DNA from: a bacterium
Lineage (GTDB): Bacteria > Pseudomonadota > Gammaproteobacteria > Burkholderiales > Burkholderiaceae_C
NCBI GenBank assembly: GCA_030824555.1
Contig: JAVBXK010000040.1
Location: 31,334 to 95,333 of the forward strand
Reading direction: 5' to 3'
Length of the DNA: 64,000 nucleotides
Shown: positions 18,665 through 26,419 of the stretch, one piece after another
How the letters are laid out: each line of letters starts with the position of its first letter
Numbering within the stretch: the first letter of the stretch is position 1
Notes under the pieces: generated by a model
What the model was told of the DNA's origin: nothing
Seen by the model: the letters and a program-made list of their open reading frames with translations, nothing else
The model's database searches: none
Position numbers and translations under genes: made by a program

Positions 18665-19051
18665 ATGACACATTCAACCCTTGCGCAGACCCTGTCTGCA
18701 CTGGCCCTGGTTTTGACCGCTTCCGTGGCCTGTGCCCAGCAAGACGCTGTGGCCGAGCAGTCCAAAAAAATCGCCGCAGGTGCCGGGTGCTTCACCTGTC
18801 ACACCATTTCGCACCAGGACAGCAAAGACGGCAAACTGCCCGTCGGCCCCGCCTGGCAAGACGTGGCCGCCCAGTACCGCGACAAGCCCGGTGCCGCCGA
18901 ATTTTTGACGCGCGTGGTGCTGGAAGGCTCCAACCCCTACGCCAGCCACTGGAAGAGCAAGGCCGCCGGCATTGCCATGCCCCCCAACGCCGTGGCCATC
19001 AGCGAGTCTGATGCGCGCAAGGTGGTGTACTGGATTTTGTCTTTGAAGTGA
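18665..19051 (+). CDS. periplasmic cytochrome c (class I)
   Basis: The 128-residue protein has a signal peptide (LSALALVLTASVACAQ) and one haem c site, CFTCH, with a probable methionine ligand in AAGIAMPPNAVAIS. It resembles the preceding cytochrome but has a longer loop after the haem (ISHQDSKDGKLPVGPAWQD). The gap to the previous gene is 24 nt. The two probably act in series between the dehydrogenase and a terminal oxidase or with different partners. Confidence 0.88.
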   Translation: MTHSTLAQTLSALALVLTASVACAQQDAVAEQSKKIAAGAGCFTCHTISHQDSKDGKLPVGPAWQDVAAQYRDKPGAAEFLTRVVLEGSNPYASHWKSKAAGIAMPPNAVAISESDARKVVYWILSLK

Positions 19052-19060
19052 CATGACCCC

Positions 19061-19702
19061 ATGACCCCGCGCACAGTCCACCGCCTGTGCACCGCTTGTG
19101 TGGTGCTGGCGGTGCGCGTGGCTGCAGGGTTGGCAAAACGGTTGGCGATGGGGGCCACAGGGGTCGCCATCTGCGCGGCATTGGCCCCAACGGCGGTCGG
19201 TGCGTTCGATTTCAACGGCGACAAACGCCTGCTGGCCGTGTTCCGCGACGGCAGCACACAGCCGTTGGGCACGGTGAGCTTTGCCCCCGCACCGCAGGCC
19301 CCCGAGGTGGCGTTCAAGGTCAAGCTCGACACAGCTGTGCTGCAAGACTTTTTCCTGTCGATGCGCGAGTTCAAGTGCCTGCCCGCCGCGGCCGAGGTCA
19401 CTTGCGTGGTGCCTTACCCGTACCCACAGCCGGGCAAGGTCACGCCCACGGATTTGAGCTGGCTGGAGCACAGTCTGCTGTTTCTGTTCAAGCAGCCCGC
19501 CGACTTCGGTGCCAAGCTGTGGAACGGCGTGATTTTCAAGTTCACGCTCACCCCAAACGCCTTGGTGGGCAGCCCGCAGGCCGTGGACCTGAACCTCATC
19601 AGCGCCCCGCCCGACGAGCCCGGCCACCCACCTTTCGGGCCAATGGAGCGCACCAGCTACTCACCCGGCGCCCGCTGGCTCAGTGCTTTGCGCATCGAGT
19701 GA
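19061..19702 (+). CDS. exported protein of unknown function in the alcohol dehydrogenase operon
   Basis: I do not recognise a characterised family. The 213-residue protein has a long hydrophobic N-terminal region (MGATGVAICAALAPTAVGAF) that looks like a signal peptide preceded by an extended basic segment. The mature part is rich in beta-strand pattern (DKRLLAVFRDGSTQPLGTVSF, VAFKVKLDTAVLQDFFLSM) with two cysteines (FKCLPAAAEVTCVV) likely to form a disulfide. It is 9 nt behind the second cytochrome and so probably belongs to the same transcript. A role in maturation or electron transfer of the quinoprotein system is only inferred from position. Confidence 0.7.
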   Translation: MTPRTVHRLCTACVVLAVRVAAGLAKRLAMGATGVAICAALAPTAVGAFDFNGDKRLLAVFRDGSTQPLGTVSFAPAPQAPEVAFKVKLDTAVLQDFFLSMREFKCLPAAAEVTCVVPYPYPQPGKVTPTDLSWLEHSLLFLFKQPADFGAKLWNGVIFKFTLTPNALVGSPQAVDLNLISAPPDEPGHPPFGPMERTSYSPGARWLSALRIE

Positions 19703-19763
19703 CGCGCGGCAACGCGCGGGCCGGTGCAGAAGTGCGGCCGGGTGCTGACGCCCGGCCAGGTGC

Positions 19764-20507
19764 TCAGCGTTCCCACTCGGCAACCAGCTTGCCGCCTGTC
19801 ATGAAACCGCGCGGCACGGTTTCTTCGCGCTCGAACTTCACCAGCCCCACGCCTTTGCAGTACCACTCGCGGCTGACGATGGGCACGTTGGTGAAGCCGT
19901 TCACCGGGTCGGTGTACAGGTTCAGCTCGGCTTGGCCCACCACGCGCAGGCAGGGCTTGTGCGTGCCCAGTGGGGTGGTGACTTCGTCGTCCACCGCCTC
20001 GATGCGCCAGGCCATGAGGGCTTTGTGCGTGTGCTTCAGCTCGCGCGGGTGCTCGTTCTTGCGCTTGAGCAGGTAAGGCACGGTGGGGGTGGTCCACTCG
20101 GTGCCCACGGTGTAGGGCGCTTTCAGCACCCAGCGCGGCTCGGGGTCGGGCGTGGGGGCCTCGTCGATGTCGGTTTTTTGCGCCACACGGCGAATGCCCT
20201 GTGCGTCTTGCCGCAGGTAAAACACCACACCTTCCGAATGCCGACGCTGCCACACGGCTTCGTCGTTCAGCGTGGTTTGCCCCAGTGCAGCAATGGTCCA
20301 CTCGGTGACGGCCGGGGTGTCGCCATGCTCTTCGCCAGATTCGGTCACACGGTAGGTTTGCGTGTGTCCCTTGCCCAGTGGCAGCCAGTCGTCGGCCCCG
20401 GATGGCGCGCACCCGGCCAGCACCCCTGCCAGCACCATGCACAGCGGCAGGAGCACGTACCGTTTGGCCTGGGTGCACTGCGAAAAATAACAATGAAAAA
20501 TGGCCAT
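19764..20507 (-). CDS. lipoprotein of unknown function, last gene of the channel-protein operon
   Basis: The 247-residue protein has a lipoprotein signal ending in the lipobox LAGVLAGC, so it is anchored by a lipidated cysteine. The rest is beta-rich (TQTYRVTESGEEHGDTPAVT, EWTIAALGQTTLNDEAVWQ, VVDDEVTTPLGTHKPCLRVV-like blocks) and ends in FEREETVPRGFMTGGKLVAEWER. The segment on ester-like ETVPRG and repeated TV-type strands recalls outer-membrane lipoproteins of unknown role. I recognise no family. It is separated from the upstream membrane protein by 116 nt carrying two AT-rich repeat copies, one of which abuts its start codon. Confidence 0.7.
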   Translation of the reverse strand: MAIFHCYFSQCTQAKRYVLLPLCMVLAGVLAGCAPSGADDWLPLGKGHTQTYRVTESGEEHGDTPAVTEWTIAALGQTTLNDEAVWQRRHSEGVVFYLRQDAQGIRRVAQKTDIDEAPTPDPEPRWVLKAPYTVGTEWTTPTVPYLLKRKNEHPRELKHTHKALMAWRIEAVDDEVTTPLGTHKPCLRVVGQAELNLYTDPVNGFTNVPIVSREWYCKGVGLVKFEREETVPRGFMTGGKLVAEWER

Positions 20508-20620
20508 ACCGCTTTTATTGATTGAATAGTTTGCTATGTAATTTTATATCTCAAAAACCATGTGACAAAAATGCCATTCATCGCTTTTGTCCATTGATTT
20601 GTTTGCTATTGAAACAGCTG
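20488..20620. repeat. two tandem copies of the AT-rich intergenic repeat
   Basis: Copy one is ACCGCTTTTATTGATTG followed by AATAGTTTGCTAT (about 20508-20540). Copy two is CATCGCTTTTGTCCATTG followed by ATTTGTTTGCTATTGAA (about 20578-20612). They fill the gap between two genes of one operon and match copies at 1541, 31768 and 38861. Confidence 0.65.
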
Positions 20621-20623
20621 ACC

Positions 20624-21148
20624 TCATTTTTCAGGCAACTGCGCACGGGGCACGTCGCTGAGTTTGATTTGCAGCCTGTCGTTGCCCGCCGGGCGCAGCC
20701 ACGCGAAGCCGCCTGCGCCGCGCACCGGCTCGGTGGTGCCCATCTGGCTGTTGCCTTCGCGGGCTTTTTTGATGCCGTCGCCCAGGATGCGGTGCAGGTC
20801 TTTTTCGTAGGGCAGTTTGTGCACGCGGGGCATGTCCAGCGGCTGGTTGTCCTTCATGGGGTTGACCCAGATGTAAATGGCCCCGGCATGCCCGCGCGCG
20901 GGGCTGGGCTCGTCAAACACGGCGGCCAGCAGCAAAAAGCGGCGGGGCAGTTCCACCTCGGTCGGCCAGCCCGACACCCCTTGCAGCGCCACGTGTGCAA
21001 AGCTGTAAAAGCCACTCACCACCAGCACCATGGCCGCCTTCACGGCCCAGTGCCAGCGCGTGGCCAGGCACAGGCACAGCAGCAAAAAGGCCAACAGCGC
21101 GTACACGACGGCCAGTTGGGTGAGTTGAGGTGTCACGGCAGGGATCAT
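20624..21148 (-). CDS. small inner-membrane protein of unknown function
   Basis: The 174-residue protein has two membrane helices near the N-terminus (residues about 7-30, VVYALLAFLLLCLCLATRW, and about 36-57, AAMVLVVSGFYSFAHVALQG) and then a soluble domain of about 110 residues, presumably periplasmic, with RRFLLLAAVFDEPSPARGHAG and IYIWVNPMKDNQPLDMPRV. I recognise no family. It follows the ExbD-like gene by 37 nt on the same strand, so it is probably part of the same membrane complex. Confidence 0.7.
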   Translation of the reverse strand: MIPAVTPQLTQLAVVYALLAFLLLCLCLATRWHWAVKAAMVLVVSGFYSFAHVALQGVSGWPTEVELPRRFLLLAAVFDEPSPARGHAGAIYIWVNPMKDNQPLDMPRVHKLPYEKDLHRILGDGIKKAREGNSQMGTTEPVRGAGGFAWLRPAGNDRLQIKLSDVPRAQLPEK

Positions 21149-21185
21149 GGGTGGCGGTGGCCTTGTTTGGAGAGATAAATGGGGA

Positions 21186-21797
21186 TCAAAGGCCCACGCG
21201 CTGCACGATGGTCAGCGGGCGGGTGTCGAGGTTGGTGACCTGGCCTGCTTCGTCCAGCGTGAAGCGCACCAGCGTGCGTTCGTCGCCCTTGGCCGGTATT
21301 TGCTGGGTGCCGTTGAAGACGATTTCGGCCTGCGGGTTCACCTTGACCACGGTCACGGTCACGTCCACGGGCATCTGGTCTTTGCTGTCGTAGTAGTGGG
21401 CGTTCACCACATACTCGCCGGGCAACACGCCGCGCAGCGTGACGATTTCCTGCCTGATGGGGCTTGAAAACTCGCGCCCGTTGACCAGCACGGTGGCGTT
21501 CTTGGCACCCCGGTCGTCGCGGTCCAGGTGCAGCAGGCCTGCGTCGCGCTGCCTGAACCACAGCACCTTGCCGCTGGGCTCCTGTACCCAGGTGTCGATG
21601 TCGTTGGGGTTGTTGTCGGGCCACGAGATGGTGATCATGAATTCCGCCTTGGCCGGTATGTCGCCCGACTTGCGGGCCTTGGGGTTGAACGCCAGCAGCG
21701 CCACCACGAAGCAGAACACGAAGGCGATCAACATGTTGAACAACATGTCGTAGAAGGGGTCCACTTCCGTGTCGCGCACCGGGCGGCCAATGGCCAT
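21186..21797 (-). CDS. ExbD/TolR-like single-pass protein with DUF2135-like periplasmic domain
   Basis: The 203-residue protein has one membrane helix at about 18-37 within VDPFYDMLFNMLIAFVFCFV. D17, just at the helix start in the pattern D-x4-x-L-I-x-F, aligns with the proton-carrying aspartate of ExbD, TolR and MotB. The periplasmic part (about 50-203) has WPDNNPNDIDTWVQEPSG (55-77), then GEYVVNAHYYDSKDQMPVDV, a pattern I associate with DUF2135-type beta-sandwich domains. No OmpA-like peptidoglycan domain and no ExbD/TolR C-terminal fold is visible. It lies 3 nt behind the channel gene. I infer a proton-driven complex; the fold assignment needs structure prediction. Confidence 0.75.
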   Translation of the reverse strand: MAIGRPVRDTEVDPFYDMLFNMLIAFVFCFVVALLAFNPKARKSGDIPAKAEFMITISWPDNNPNDIDTWVQEPSGKVLWFRQRDAGLLHLDRDDRGAKNATVLVNGREFSSPIRQEIVTLRGVLPGEYVVNAHYYDSKDQMPVDVTVTVVKVNPQAEIVFNGTQQIPAKGDERTLVRFTLDEAGQVTNLDTRPLTIVQRVGL

Positions 21798-21800
21798 GGG

Positions 21801-22652
21801 TCAGTCCTTCCCGCTGGCGGGTTGCCACATCAGGATGTCGGCCACCAGCGCGTCGGCGTAGCGGTCCAGCCGCATCAACTGCAGCCCCAGCAGGATGTTG
21901 CCGCACAGGCCCGTGACCGTGGTCAGCAGCGCGATGCCCAGCCCGCCGGTCAGGTTTTTGAGCAGCTGTGCCGACTGGCTGGGGTCGAAGCTGTCGGTTT
22001 GCCCCAGCTGGTACGCCAGGATGGAAAACCCGATGACCTTGCCCAGCAACCCCAGCTTGAGCTGAATGCCGTTGAGCCACCAGGCCATTTCGTGCGGGCC
22101 GTGCACGCGCTCGCCCAGCACCTGCATGCGCACAGTGGCATCGGGCGCGCCGTATTCGTTGCGCATGGTTTGCGCGCCGTGTCCTCTGTGTGCGTTGTGC
22201 CCGGTGGGGTACGGGCGTGCAAATTCGTCGGCCCACGAGATTGCGCGGGTGGCCTGGGCGGTCATGACGGGTGTGTGGGCCATGTCCGCTGTGTGGGCGG
22301 TGCTGTCGTTGGGTGGTGTGGTCAGCCACAGCCGCTGCTGGCCCAGCACCCAGGCGCGCTTGCCGCTCCAGAGCGAGCAGCCCACGAACAGCCACACAAT
22401 GGCCAGCGTGAGACGGGTGGGGTCCACCTCCATCAGGCGGTGCCACACACCGGCCTGCCACAGCAGCTGTGCGCCGAATGCCAGCAAGCCCATGTAGGCC
22501 AGCCACAGCAGGAACAGCCCGTGCGGCTGGTGCTCCAGCGACACTGTCGGTGCGCCTGCCCCCGGCAGGTGGCGCACCAGGGCGGCACCCAGCATGCGGG
22601 CATGAACCGGGCGGGGCGCTGCGGGCGTGGCCGAGCGGGTGGTGGTTGGCAT
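21801..22652 (-). CDS. ExbB/TolQ/MotA-like proton-channel protein
   Basis: The 283-residue inner-membrane protein has helices at about 43-67, 81-97, 198-217 and 236-262. The last two, GLLGKVIGFSILAYQLG and LTGGLGIALLTTVTGLCGNI, carry the Gly-rich pattern of ExbB/TolQ/MotA channel helices, including the TT pair of the ExbB/TolQ pore. A cytoplasmic loop of about 100 residues (98-197) separates the two helix pairs. The ATG at 22652 is preferred to 22829, whose extra 59 residues look non-coding. It is the first gene of a four-gene minus-strand operon and is divergent from relay metallohydrolase 2. Confidence 0.75.
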   Translation of the reverse strand: MPTTTRSATPAAPRPVHARMLGAALVRHLPGAGAPTVSLEHQPHGLFLLWLAYMGLLAFGAQLLWQAGVWHRLMEVDPTRLTLAIVWLFVGCSLWSGKRAWVLGQQRLWLTTPPNDSTAHTADMAHTPVMTAQATRAISWADEFARPYPTGHNAHRGHGAQTMRNEYGAPDATVRMQVLGERVHGPHEMAWWLNGIQLKLGLLGKVIGFSILAYQLGQTDSFDPSQSAQLLKNLTGGLGIALLTTVTGLCGNILLGLQLMRLDRYADALVADILMWQPASGKD

Positions 22653-22904
22653 GGTTTGTGTCTGCGTGGGTAACAGTGCGGGGCGCAGTGTGTGCTGGAA
22701 CGCAATATCGGTGCCACGCGTTGGCGTGTGGCGCGTAGCCGTGTGCAGGCGCGTGGTGGCCTGTTCGGGCTGGCGCAGTTGTTCCAATGTGGAGCAACGT
22801 GTGGCAACGCTTGGGCAACTACTGGGCAACTGCCCGTCAACGACTGGTCAAGGACCAGGCCATGCGCGGTGTGCGGATGCGTGTGGTGACCAACGAAGGA
22901 CGCA

Positions 22905-23990
22905 ATGAACAGTCAAACCATTTGGCGCTGGCTTGGCCAAGCAGCGCTGTGCTGCCTGCTGGGGCAAGTTGCGAGTGCAGGTGCAGGTGTGGGTGTGGGT
23001 GTGGGTGTGGGTGTGGGTGTGGGTGCGGGCGCGGCGGTTGGGCAGGCAGCGTGTGACGCGGCCGATGCGGCGGTGCCCTGGCAGCAGGTGGCGGACGGTG
23101 TGTGGGTGTGGTCCCCGCCCGCTGTGGCCGACGTGGCGGCGGCCAACGCCGGTTTCGTGATGCCGGTGTCGGCACTGGTCGATGGCACCCGCGCACTGGT
23201 GATCGACCCCGGCCCCAGCTTGCTCCACGGCGTGCGTGTGCGTTCGTCGTTGCGGTGCCAGACGGGGGCCAACGTGTTTGCGGTGGTGAACACCCATGCC
23301 CATGCCGAGAACGTGCTGGGCAACGCGGCCTTTGCCGATGCCGAGGCCATTTACGCCCTGCGCGAAACGGCCGGTGCCATGGCCGCGCGGTGCCCGCAGT
23401 GCCTGGAAAGCCTGGCCACCCGCGTGGGTGCCGATGCCATGCGTGGCACGCGAATTGTGTTGCCTACCCATCGGCTGGTGCCCGGCCAGGACCTGCTGTG
23501 GGGCCGCCACCGCCTGCACGTGTTGCCTGCAGAACAGGGGCATACCGACGGCGACCTGATGCTGTGGCTGCCTGCCGCAGGCTGGTTGTGGGCCGGTGGG
23601 CTGGCCTACGAGGGCAGGGTGCCCGAACTGGCCCAGGGCAGTGTGGAAGGCTGGCTGGCCGCGCTGGACCGCTTGGTGGCGTTGCGGCCCAAAGGTGTGG
23701 TGTCGGCTGCGGTGTCAGTGGCCTGCGCGGCAGGTGACACCCCGGCTGCCTTGCTGGCCACCCGTGGCTACCTGGTCGCGTTGCGCGACCGCGTGTGGGC
23801 GGCCATGGATGCCGGGGCCTCCCCGCACGACACCGCGTTGTTGACGTTGCCCGCCTATGCGCATTGGGCGGGTTACGCCGAGCGCCACGGTTTCAACGCC
23901 CAGCGCGCCTGGCGCGAGCTGGAGCGCGCCTGGATGGACCGTGTACCTGTTGCTGGGCCCAACCCGCCCGAGGCCCCCAAACGCGACTAG
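22905..23990 (+). CDS. quinoprotein relay zinc-metallohydrolase 2 (metallo-beta-lactamase fold)
   Basis: The 361-residue exported protein has a metallo-beta-lactamase-like domain and resembles relay metallohydrolase 2 of quinoprotein systems (TIGR04559 type). The metal motif is NTHAHAENVLGN, that is HxHxEN in place of HxHxDH. Other blocks are LVIDPGPSLLHG, an unusual CPQC pair in ARCPQCLESLATRVG, and EQGHTDGDLMLWLPAAGWLWAGG. After the signal peptide helix there is a Val-Gly run of about 16 residues encoded by a hexanucleotide repeat. It converges on the regulator gene with a 4-nt overlap. It stands apart from metallohydrolase 1 (15084) but probably serves the same relay. Confidence 0.8.
   Translation: MNSQTIWRWLGQAALCCLLGQVASAGAGVGVGVGVGVGVGAGAAVGQAACDAADAAVPWQQVADGVWVWSPPAVADVAAANAGFVMPVSALVDGTRALVIDPGPSLLHGVRVRSSLRCQTGANVFAVVNTHAHAENVLGNAAFADAEAIYALRETAGAMAARCPQCLESLATRVGADAMRGTRIVLPTHRLVPGQDLLWGRHRLHVLPAEQGHTDGDLMLWLPAAGWLWAGGLAYEGRVPELAQGSVEGWLAALDRLVALRPKGVVSAAVSVACAAGDTPAALLATRGYLVALRDRVWAAMDAGASPHDTALLTLPAYAHWAGYAERHGFNAQRAWRELERAWMDRVPVAGPNPPEAPKRD
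22978..23030 (+). repeat. hexanucleotide repeat in a coding region
   Basis: About eight units of GGTGTG/GGTGCG encode alternating Val-Gly just after the signal-peptide helix of relay metallohydrolase 2. Because the unit is six bases, copy-number changes keep the frame and would only lengthen or shorten the linker. Confidence 0.8.
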
Positions 23991-26110
23991 CGCAGCAGGT
24001 CAGGCGGCAGCAGGTCTTTTTTGCGGTAAATGGTGTTGCGCGACACACCCAGCGCCTTGGCTGCGGCCGACACGTTGCCGTTGTGCAGACGCAGCATCTG
24101 CGTCATGGCCGCAAGTGCCACGTCTTGCAAGCGCTGGCGTGGGTCGGCCGGGGCACTGGCCATGACGGCGGGCGTGTTGTCGAAGGTGAACTCGCCAGTC
24201 ACTTCTGCGCCGGTCAGCACGGGTTGCAATGCCGGGCGAGCGTGCGCAGGCAGCGTGGGTGCGGCAGGCGGCAGGTGGTTCAACTCTTCCAGGAAATCAT
24301 CGGGCAGGTGGTCGGGCCGGATCTGGCCTTCGTCCCCCACCATGACCACGGCCGTGCGCAGCAGGTTGTGCAGTTGCCGTATGTTGCCGGGCCACGGGTA
24401 GCGCTTGAACATGTCCATGACCACAGGCGACACGTCGATGTGCTGACCGGCGTCGCACAAAGATTTGAGGATTTTTTCGGTCACCACCTCGAAGTCGATG
24501 CGTTCGCGCAAAGGGGGCACCTTGACCACCAGACCGTTGAGGCGGTAGTACAGGTCTTCGCGGAACTCGCCACGGGCAATCATGGCCTTCAGGTTTTTGT
24601 GCGTGGCGCTGATGACCACCACGTCCACCTCGACCTCTTTGCCCGCGCCCAGCGGGCTGACCTTGCGCTCTTGCAGCACCCGCAGCAGGCGGGCCTGCAG
24701 GTGCTTGGGCATGTCGCCAATTTCATCGAGAAACAGGGTGCCGCCATGAGCCTGCATGATGCGCCCAGACGCCCCTTTTTTGCGGGCCCCGGTGAACGCG
24801 CCTTCTTCGTAGCCGAACAGCTCGGACTCGATGAGCGAGTCGGGAATGGACGCGCAGTTCACCGACACGAAGGGCTGGCCCGCCCGCGTCGAGTCGCTGT
24901 GTATGGCCTTGGCCAGCAGGTCTTTGCCGGTGCCGGTTTCGCCCTGGATCATCACGGGGATGTCCCGCCCTGACACCTTGCACAGCTTCTGGATGACCAT
25001 GGACACCTGTGGGTCCCCGGTGTCCAGAAACTGCAAGGCCGAAAAATGGCCCTTGCGGCACGGTGAGGTGGACGAGGTGTTTGGTGCTGGGTTGGGCTGA
25101 GCAGGTGCCGGTCGTGGGCCTGCGTCCGCACCCTGACCACGGTACAGCGTTGCGCCGGTGGCAGCGGGGTCGCTCCTTGGCGAGTCCCAGGTGGCCTGAC
25201 CTTTGAAATTGGCCTTGCACCACACCGACACGCCGTTGTGCAGCACCACTTGCAAGGGCCGAACCAGGTTGCTGCGCGACGCATCGAGCATGGTGGAAAT
25301 GGACGCCCCGAACAGCGACGAAAACGTGTGCGCCTGCAGCGCGCTGCGGGGCAGCCCCAGCTGAAACTGGGCACTGCGGTTGGCCGACAGAAACCGCCCT
25401 TCGGCCGAGAACACGGCAATGCCTTCCACCAGCGTGCCCATGAATTCAGGCCGGGCGTGGAAGTGGATGCGCACGGCGTTGTGAAACACGTCGCCGAACA
25501 TGTGGTTCTCGATCATCTGTGCCGACATGCGCACCAGTGCCAGCGTGTGGTGGTGGTAGCTCTGGTGATCGCCCGTCACGTCCAGCGCGCCAATGACCTG
25601 ACCGTAGGGGTCGAAGATGGGGGCGCACGAACACGTCAGAAACTGGTTGGCCGACAGAAAGTGCTGGCTGCCGTGAACGGTCAGCGCCTCTTGTTCGGCC
25701 AGTGCCGTGCCGACGGCGTTGGTGCCTTTTTGTGACTCGGACCAGTCAGCGCCGGGTATCAGTGCCACGCGGGCCGCTTTTTCGACGAAATCGGTGTCGC
25801 CCAGCGAATGCAGCACCATGCCGCGCGACGACGTCAGCAACACCATGCTGTGGGTGTTCATGATTTGGTCGTACAGGGTTTCCATCACCGGCTCGGCGTG
25901 CTGGAACAGGAAGCGGCTTTCTTCCAGAGCGCTGCTGAGTTCACCCCGCGCAACGGTGCTGAAGTCGGGGTCCATGTCGCTTTCGAGCCCATAGGACACC
26001 GAACGGTCGTGTGCCGCCGCGAACGGTTTGGCCTGGCTGGCCAGCTCGTTGCCCGGCGGGTGTGCGGCGGTCGCGTGCCCGTGGACACGCTGCCCTGTGA
26101 TGATGCTCAT
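23987..26110 (-). CDS. AcoR-type sigma-54-dependent transcriptional activator
   Basis: The 707-residue protein has an N-terminal GAF-type sensor (about 60-220; ADWSESQKGTNAVGTALAEQ, FLTCSCAPIFDPYGQVIGALD), a PAS-like part (about 225-320), a sigma-54 interaction AAA+ domain (Walker A GETGTGKD near 390; GAFTGA near 437) and a Fis-type helix-turn-helix at the end (NGNVSAAAKALGVSRNTIY). Family members activate alcohol or acetoin catabolism genes after sensing an alcohol or its product. The start at 26110 is set by TGGAGACAAC before the ATG; the ATG at 26218 has no such site. It sits between two parts of the PQQ island, divergent from the PedF-like gene, and is the likely activator of the four sigma-54 promoters reported here. 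Confidence 0.9.
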   Translation of the reverse strand: MSIITGQRVHGHATAAHPPGNELASQAKPFAAAHDRSVSYGLESDMDPDFSTVARGELSSALEESRFLFQHAEPVMETLYDQIMNTHSMVLLTSSRGMVLHSLGDTDFVEKAARVALIPGADWSESQKGTNAVGTALAEQEALTVHGSQHFLSANQFLTCSCAPIFDPYGQVIGALDVTGDHQSYHHHTLALVRMSAQMIENHMFGDVFHNAVRIHFHARPEFMGTLVEGIAVFSAEGRFLSANRSAQFQLGLPRSALQAHTFSSLFGASISTMLDASRSNLVRPLQVVLHNGVSVWCKANFKGQATWDSPRSDPAATGATLYRGQGADAGPRPAPAQPNPAPNTSSTSPCRKGHFSALQFLDTGDPQVSMVIQKLCKVSGRDIPVMIQGETGTGKDLLAKAIHSDSTRAGQPFVSVNCASIPDSLIESELFGYEEGAFTGARKKGASGRIMQAHGGTLFLDEIGDMPKHLQARLLRVLQERKVSPLGAGKEVEVDVVVISATHKNLKAMIARGEFREDLYYRLNGLVVKVPPLRERIDFEVVTEKILKSLCDAGQHIDVSPVVMDMFKRYPWPGNIRQLHNLLRTAVVMVGDEGQIRPDHLPDDFLEELNHLPPAAPTLPAHARPALQPVLTGAEVTGEFTFDNTPAVMASAPADPRQRLQDVALAAMTQMLRLHNGNVSAAAKALGVSRNTIYRKKDLLPPDLLR

Positions 26111-26349
26111 GTTGTCTCCAGAGTCTGGGAAAGCTTGCTCCCATCCTTCTGTTTCCCATGGCAAGCCGGTGCCGGCCATGGCTCCCTCTGTCGGGGATAG
26201 GTGGTGTTTCGAATTCACGCGATTCTCGTTCTATGTGTTCCATGAATCAACACCTGTGACAGAGTTGATCAATCGGTTGTCTGTATCTGTGCCAGGTGTC
26301 ACCAAGCAAACACCACGCCAAAGCGGTGGGTGTGCGGGGCAGAGGGCAC
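26111..26349. other. intergenic region between the activator and the PedF-like gene
   Basis: No gene is visible. The stretch holds activator-type half-sites (26255-26303) and, from 26350 on, the sigma-54 promoter of the cytochrome gene; the promoter of the divergent regulator must also lie here but I see no clear -35/-10 pair. Confidence 0.5.
26255..26303. promoter_or_regulatory. cluster of putative activator half-sites
   Basis: TGTGACAG (26255-26262), TCAATCGGTTGTC (26269-26281) and GGTGTCACC (26295-26303) lie about 50-95 nt upstream of the sigma-54 promoter at 26350. They share the TGTCAC, TCAACGGTTGTC and TGTGACAG elements found upstream of the alcohol dehydrogenase, though no full 18-mer is present. 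Confidence 0.45.
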
Positions 26350-26364
26350 TGGCCTGCTTATTGC
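26350..26364 (+). promoter_or_regulatory. sigma-54 (-24/-12) promoter, degenerate -24
   Basis: TGGCCT-N5-TTGC keeps the essential GG and GC ten bases apart and lies about 55 nt upstream of the cytochrome start at 26420. Confidence 0.55.
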
Positions 26365-26419
26365 TGATCAGGCTGGGAACCCACCCTTTTTCACCCTGTT
26401 CGTCACGGAGTACGGAGAC

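Noticed and set aside
22653..22904. Possible sigma-54 promoter for the channel operon or metallohydrolase 2
   Set aside because: Several TTGCCC and TGGGCA runs occur, but none has GG and GC ten bases apart with a credible -24 block.
22978..23030. Phase-variable frameshift switch
   Set aside because: The unit is six bases, so slippage keeps the reading frame; only length variation is possible.
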